From Liolophura sinensis (lineage: Eukaryota > Mollusca > Polyplacophora > Chitonida > Chitonidae), in assembly GCF_032854445.1 (NCBI RefSeq), contig NC_088302.1, forward strand, positions 49,880,046 through 49,944,045: DNA of 64,000 bases, in the 5' to 3' direction. The notes below the pieces were generated by a model. That model had not been told where the DNA came from and made no database searches. It saw nothing but the letters and a program-made list of their open reading frames with translations. Within the stretch, counting starts at the first letter, position 1. Each line of letters begins with the position of its first letter. This document shows positions 42,301 to 48,300 of the stretch, piece by piece. The translations under genes were made by a program, and so were the position numbers.

Positions 42301-45300
42301 ATAACCTCTGCTTGTCTAGGTGGGATATTTCTCAGAAAGCAAAGCAAGTGGAACATACAAAAGTGTTAGTATAGTGTTAGTCAACCAATCAGGTGCCATG
42401 TTTTATGTACCTCTAGGTTTTCTACTAAACCAGTGAGGCATCACTTTTTATGCAATTTTGGGTTTCTAGTTAACCAATCAGACATGTTTTATAAACCTTG
42501 TTGATTTCCAGTTAACCAATAAGTCATCATTTTTCATAAACCTTTGGAGTTTCAGTTAACCAATCAGGCATCCTGTTGTACATACCTTTGGGCTTTCCTG
42601 TAGTCCCTGAAGAGTAGACAATGTAAGCTAGATCGTCTAGTGTTGGTGGAACCTTGGCAGGGGCATCTTGATCCTTAGTTGTCTTCTCCAACTCTTCTAA
42701 CCAGCCCTCCCTTAAAACTATTACATTGTCCACTCCTGAAAACAGACAGTTGTATACATAATTCATATCTCATTGGCTTAACATTGAGAAGGTTTTGTAA
42801 GCTGGGATTCCCATTCATGTAATATAATACACACAGTAGACGCTGGTATTGAGCATCCAGTCACTAGCTAAATCACTGAACTAATGACAGATAGTGTCAG
42901 AAGTGGCACAAAAACACTTCGTACAGCATCATTACTTTATTTTGGAAGGAACTTATTTCTTCATCAGATAAAGTTTAAACATGTTACATATTCATACACG
43001 CTATTTAGCTGATGGATGAGTTAGTTCTCTTCAAAATCTTGTGAATAAGTAAGAATCCTGTATAAAGTGTGATTTGTTTATTACAGGGCATATTTGACCA
43101 TTGTGAGCTCTTTATCTCAGTTATGTACAATTAGTTATTACCAGATGACTGAAAATCCCAATATTATTCTTCTATTTCTCCATCAATTTTATAATGCATG
43201 TAAATGACAATGACCATGTGTAAGTGTTCGCAGCATTTCTGACTGGAATGCATGTGTACCCTATACTTTATCCATTTCTGACTGGAATGCATGTGTACCC
43301 TATACTTTATCCATTTCTGACTGGAATGCATGTGTACCCTCTACTTTATCCATTTCTGACTGGAATGCATGTGTACCCTAAACTTTATCCATAAGTACGT
43401 AATAGCAATAATGACAACAAATTTACCATCCAGATTTTGTGTAAATTCATCTTTGGTGAGAATGGCCTTGGGTTCAGCATCCGAGAATATAGACTGTATA
43501 AGCGTCTTTGGGTAGGAGATATCTATTGGCAGGTAGGCACCTCCTGGAGAAAATGAAGAGTGGAGCTTAATATAGATTTCAAATACATATGATATGGTAA
43601 CAGGATATGTAAGGGAAAATCACACTTACAAGTATACATGATGTGTACACTATCTGAGCAAGAAATCTTTTCAATAATCATTTGAAAATACCAGTTACAC
43701 TCACATTCAACACAGTGTAATTCTTCAAACTTTTAACACGTTTGCAAGGTGTTTAATCAAGCAAATTCTACAATTCTGTGTGGACTGACAAAAATCTATT
43801 TTTTGTGAAGCCCTGAAATTGGCCAATCCAACCAGTGTAGTTTTGTCTCCAAAATCAAATTAAAAATATGCATAAATGGGGCTGAAAGTTGGTCTTTCAT
43901 ATCTGGAAGTTTTAAGGAAATAGGGTAAGCATTTGGAAATAAAGGTCATTTCTTGTTTGTCAGAGGAAACTTGCCATATTGCTAAGAACACAGATCCTCT
44001 GGAAAAACTGGGGTTACATGATTGAAAAAATTTTATTTGTTACTTTCCACTTCTCAGTTTTTTTTATTTTTACTTGGAATCAGTGAATTGTTAAATCTCT
44101 TATATGTATATAAAAACTTATTTCACTGGATGTGGGTCTTAGGTTTATGAAAAAGGATGTAAAATGAACTGAAAAGTCCTTTAATAAATTGGCCTGCCAC
44201 CCAAGCTCGGACTGGCAATTAATTAATGCAGATACCCTAAATAAGCATAAATTTCCCTCATAACTTAACTTGAAAAATCTTTCCTGATTGCTGAGGGTTG
44301 TATTGATTTTTGCAAAAGTTGTTTTGAGGTTTTCTTGGAACAGGGGATGATATTCTACTGGAAGTTTCAGCATCAAAAATAATATTTTGTGGCGTTTATT
44401 TGCCTTTAAAAGTTTAATTTTCTGAATGAAATTTTAGGTTATTTAGGGTATTGCGACTTTACAAATGTTGACTCCAAACATATCTTTATCATCACAGCCG
44501 CTCTTCAAGCGTATCCACTCTTAACTTGGGTTTTCTGTTTCATTTGTGGCCCACTTTGACCTTACTTTGTGATGACTCTTGACAGGTTTCTTGACCTACT
44601 ATTTTCTCATGTATATGTACTTGTACATAAAATACACAACATAAAATGTTAGTGCAACCTTTACTGACATAATTGAGCTTTCGTTGTTGTTGTTTAAAAG
44701 AAATCCAGCACAATCAGAATACGCTGCTATATATGCTACACTACTTATTAGTGTCAGCTATTCTTAAACATTTTCAATTTGTACAAACAGCACATTTGGA
44801 CAAAAATTATTTCGTGTACAGGTATGCTTTTTATTTCTACAAAATTCCACCTGAAAATCAGCTTCGTGTTCATAACTAAATGCAAACAAAATGGTTTTTC
44901 AAAATAGGCTTGCAGAAAGAGGTATGCACACATATCAGCACCCAGCTTTCTATAAACACCTGCACAGATGTGAATGTCTTGTGTGTGCAGATATACATGC
45001 ACTAGCTGACTTCAGGTAAAATAAACCCAGTTAACTTTGAACATGTCACAGGACTTTGTATGGTGACATGACATACTGTCAACACAGCACTGTTCAATAG
45101 GCACAAGACTAGTGACACATATACACTCTTTCGCTTTTGTTTCTTCAAAAATATGAATTACCCCAAAGTCTGAAATCACTGTAAAGAAAAATCCAAGATA
45201 GCTTTATGTACATGTAAATGTATTTGAGCTTATTGGTCTATTATTCAGTATAACATTCCTGCAATATGGAGTTGGTTAGGTGTACATTGAGCTTATCAAG

Positions 45301-48300
45301 GGCATTACTGAACCTCAATCATACCAAGGAATACATGTAACTGATATAAAACAAACACTGGTTAAAAACGGAACACAAAATTATAAAAATTAAAAAATGT
45401 TTGAAATGACACCAATAATGTGGACTGGATTTCTGGCAATGTTATTGACTTTCTAACAGTAAAATTTCCTCTACGCCTGCCCTAGAATTTACATGTACAT
45501 GTAACTGTGTTATCCAAGGAAGACATCATGATATATGCAAAAGTAGTGCAAACAAGTTTAGAGCTTAGGTCACTGTGCAATCTGATTTGAAGATACGAGA
45601 TGTAATTCAACAACTACGCTGTGAGTATTAAGATCAGAGGAAGAATGTACAAGACACAAGAAGACAGACTGAAAACTCCTTAGTGTTTCCATACGATGGC
45701 CGCAAAAAAATGTTGAACTAAGTAGGGACATGAACAGCAACTTTGTGCCACTGTTGAGCATTATTAACTGAACTAGAAAGTTACTAGCAGGCAGAATTTC
45801 AATGAAAATGGTAATTCAATTTTTTTATTTACTTTTTTTTTCTTTCAACCTGCTTAGCAGAACACACTTGCCACCACATGATGGCTCTCAGGTTCCCCTC
45901 TTAGAAAATTGTTGAATTTGTTCATGTTCTTATTTTTGATTTCATGATCTCATCATAACTACGTACTCACTCCTACATACAGTTTGTACCTACTTACCCA
46001 CAAATGCCTACTCACCCATACTGCCCATCACCTCTCATTACTAACTCACTCCTAACTGCATGTCTACTCACCCATTATTCCTACTTACCCACAAATGCCT
46101 ACTCGCCCATACTGCCCACTCACCTCTCATTACTAACTCACTCCTAACTGCATGTCTACTCACCCATTATTCCTACCTGCCAACAAATGCCTGCTCACCC
46201 ATACTGCCCACTCACCTCTCATTGCTAACTCACTCCTAACTGCATGCCTACTCACCCATTATTCCTACTTACCCACAAATGCGTACTCACCCATACTGCC
46301 CAATCACCTCTCACTGCTAACTCACTCCTAACTGCATGCCTACTCACCCATTATTCCTACTTACCCACAAATGCGTACTCAACCATACTGCCCACTCACC
46401 TCTCATTGCTAACTCACTCCTAGCTGCATGCCTACTCACCCATTATTCCTACTTACCCACAAATGCGTACTCACCCATACTGCCCACTCACCTCTCACTG
46501 CTAACTCACTCCTAACTGCATGCCTAATCACCCATTATTCCTACTTACCCACAAATGCCTCCTCACCCATACTGCCCACTCACCTCTCACTGCTAACTCA
46601 CTCCTAACTGCATGCCTACTCACCCATTATTCCTACTTACCCACAAATGCGTACTCACCCATACTGCCCACTCACCTCTCACTGCTAACTCACTCCTAGC
46701 TGCATGCCTACTTACTCATTATTCCTACTTACCCACAAATGCGTACTCAACCATACTGCCCACTCACCTCTCATTGCTAACTCACTCCTAGCTGCATGCC
46801 TACTCACCCATTATTCCTACTCACCCACAAATGTGTACTCACCCATACTGCCCACTCACCTCTCACTGCTAACACACTCCTAACTGCATGCCTACTCACC
46901 CATTATTCCTACTTACCCACAAATGCGTACTCAACCATACTGCCCACTCACCTCTCATTACTAACTCACTCCTAACTGCTTGCCTACTCACCCATTATTC
47001 CTACTCACCCACAAATGCGTACTCACCCATACTGCCCACTCACCTCTCACTGCTAACTCACTCCTAACTGCATGTCTACTCACCCATTATTCCTACTTAC
47101 CCACAAATGCGTACTCACCCATACTGCCCACTCACCTCTCATTGCTAACTCACTCCTAACCGCATGCCTAATCACCCATTATTCCTACTTACCCACAAAT
47201 GCCTACTCGCCCATTATTCCTACTTAATCACAAATGCCTACTCACTCATAACTGCCTACTCACCAGCTTTTAATATGGCGATGTAAGAGATGGTGTAGGC
47301 GATACACTTCTCCATGTAGATACAGACAGAAGTGCCCGGTACAACGCCCTTGAGGTTCAGAGCTTTGGCTAAGACATCTGTCTGCTGGTCAAGCTCCCTA
47401 AAGGTCAACTGATGTCCATCTTCAGCGATGACCGCTACTTTGTCAGGTGAAGCAGCTGCCTGACGCCTAAACATCTCATGAAGAAGACCCTCTGACTCGT
47501 AGTCCATCTTTAATTCAGTGTTGTCTAAAAAAGCAAAATAAATTTCAAATTTATTCCATATTACAATTTTGATGAAACACAATGTCATTCTATGTTAAAA
47601 TTATGACTGTGGCTACAGTTATACGTACAAACGTTGATACCTCACCAAAGCACTATAAACAGGGTACCACAAAGTGACAAAGGTATCAGGCATCTTTAGG
47701 CTACCTATGGTCCTCTAAAGCACATGACGAGAACAGAAATCATATTTATGATTTAAATAGCTCTATAGCATCTTAACTGCCTTACTGTACTATGCCACCA
47801 CTTTTTTCCACAAACAAGACACTTCTCAGAGCTTCTGGGCTGGTAGACATTTTGATACGAGCAATTTTCTGTTCTTCAGCGCATCCCAGTGTTGTATTAC
47901 AGCGTGATAACAAAATTCACCTTCACTGCAGGAATACTGGCCAAATCCAACCAATGAATTCCACTGTATAAATTGACAATTCCGACACCTTGCACTATGA
48001 CGTTATCGATGTTTAAATGATACCAACATGCTATCATTTGTTCACTCCCATCATCAGAGACATCTGTTGGTCAGGGGCCAATACTCCTGCTTTCATGTTC
48101 TCAAATATTGATATAATACATCCTAAAACAGCACAGAATCAGTTGTTGGGACTGAAAAAAAGGTCTTTAATATCCTATTTCCTAGCAACATGAGTTTAAG
48201 CATTGCGTTGTATTAATACATGTAAATTAGTTAGATTGTCCAGAGGAATATAATGTGCTGAAATGGGACATAATCAATACTGGAATTAGCGGCGCAGATT

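Larger units (their letters stand above)
38157..42585. other. Intron between coding exons 4 and 5
   Basis: It holds the 23-bp repeat, one plus-oriented SINE and one MITE-like copy. Several open frames (e.g. 41004-41558, minus) show no recognisable domain and are judged chance. Confidence 0.65.
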
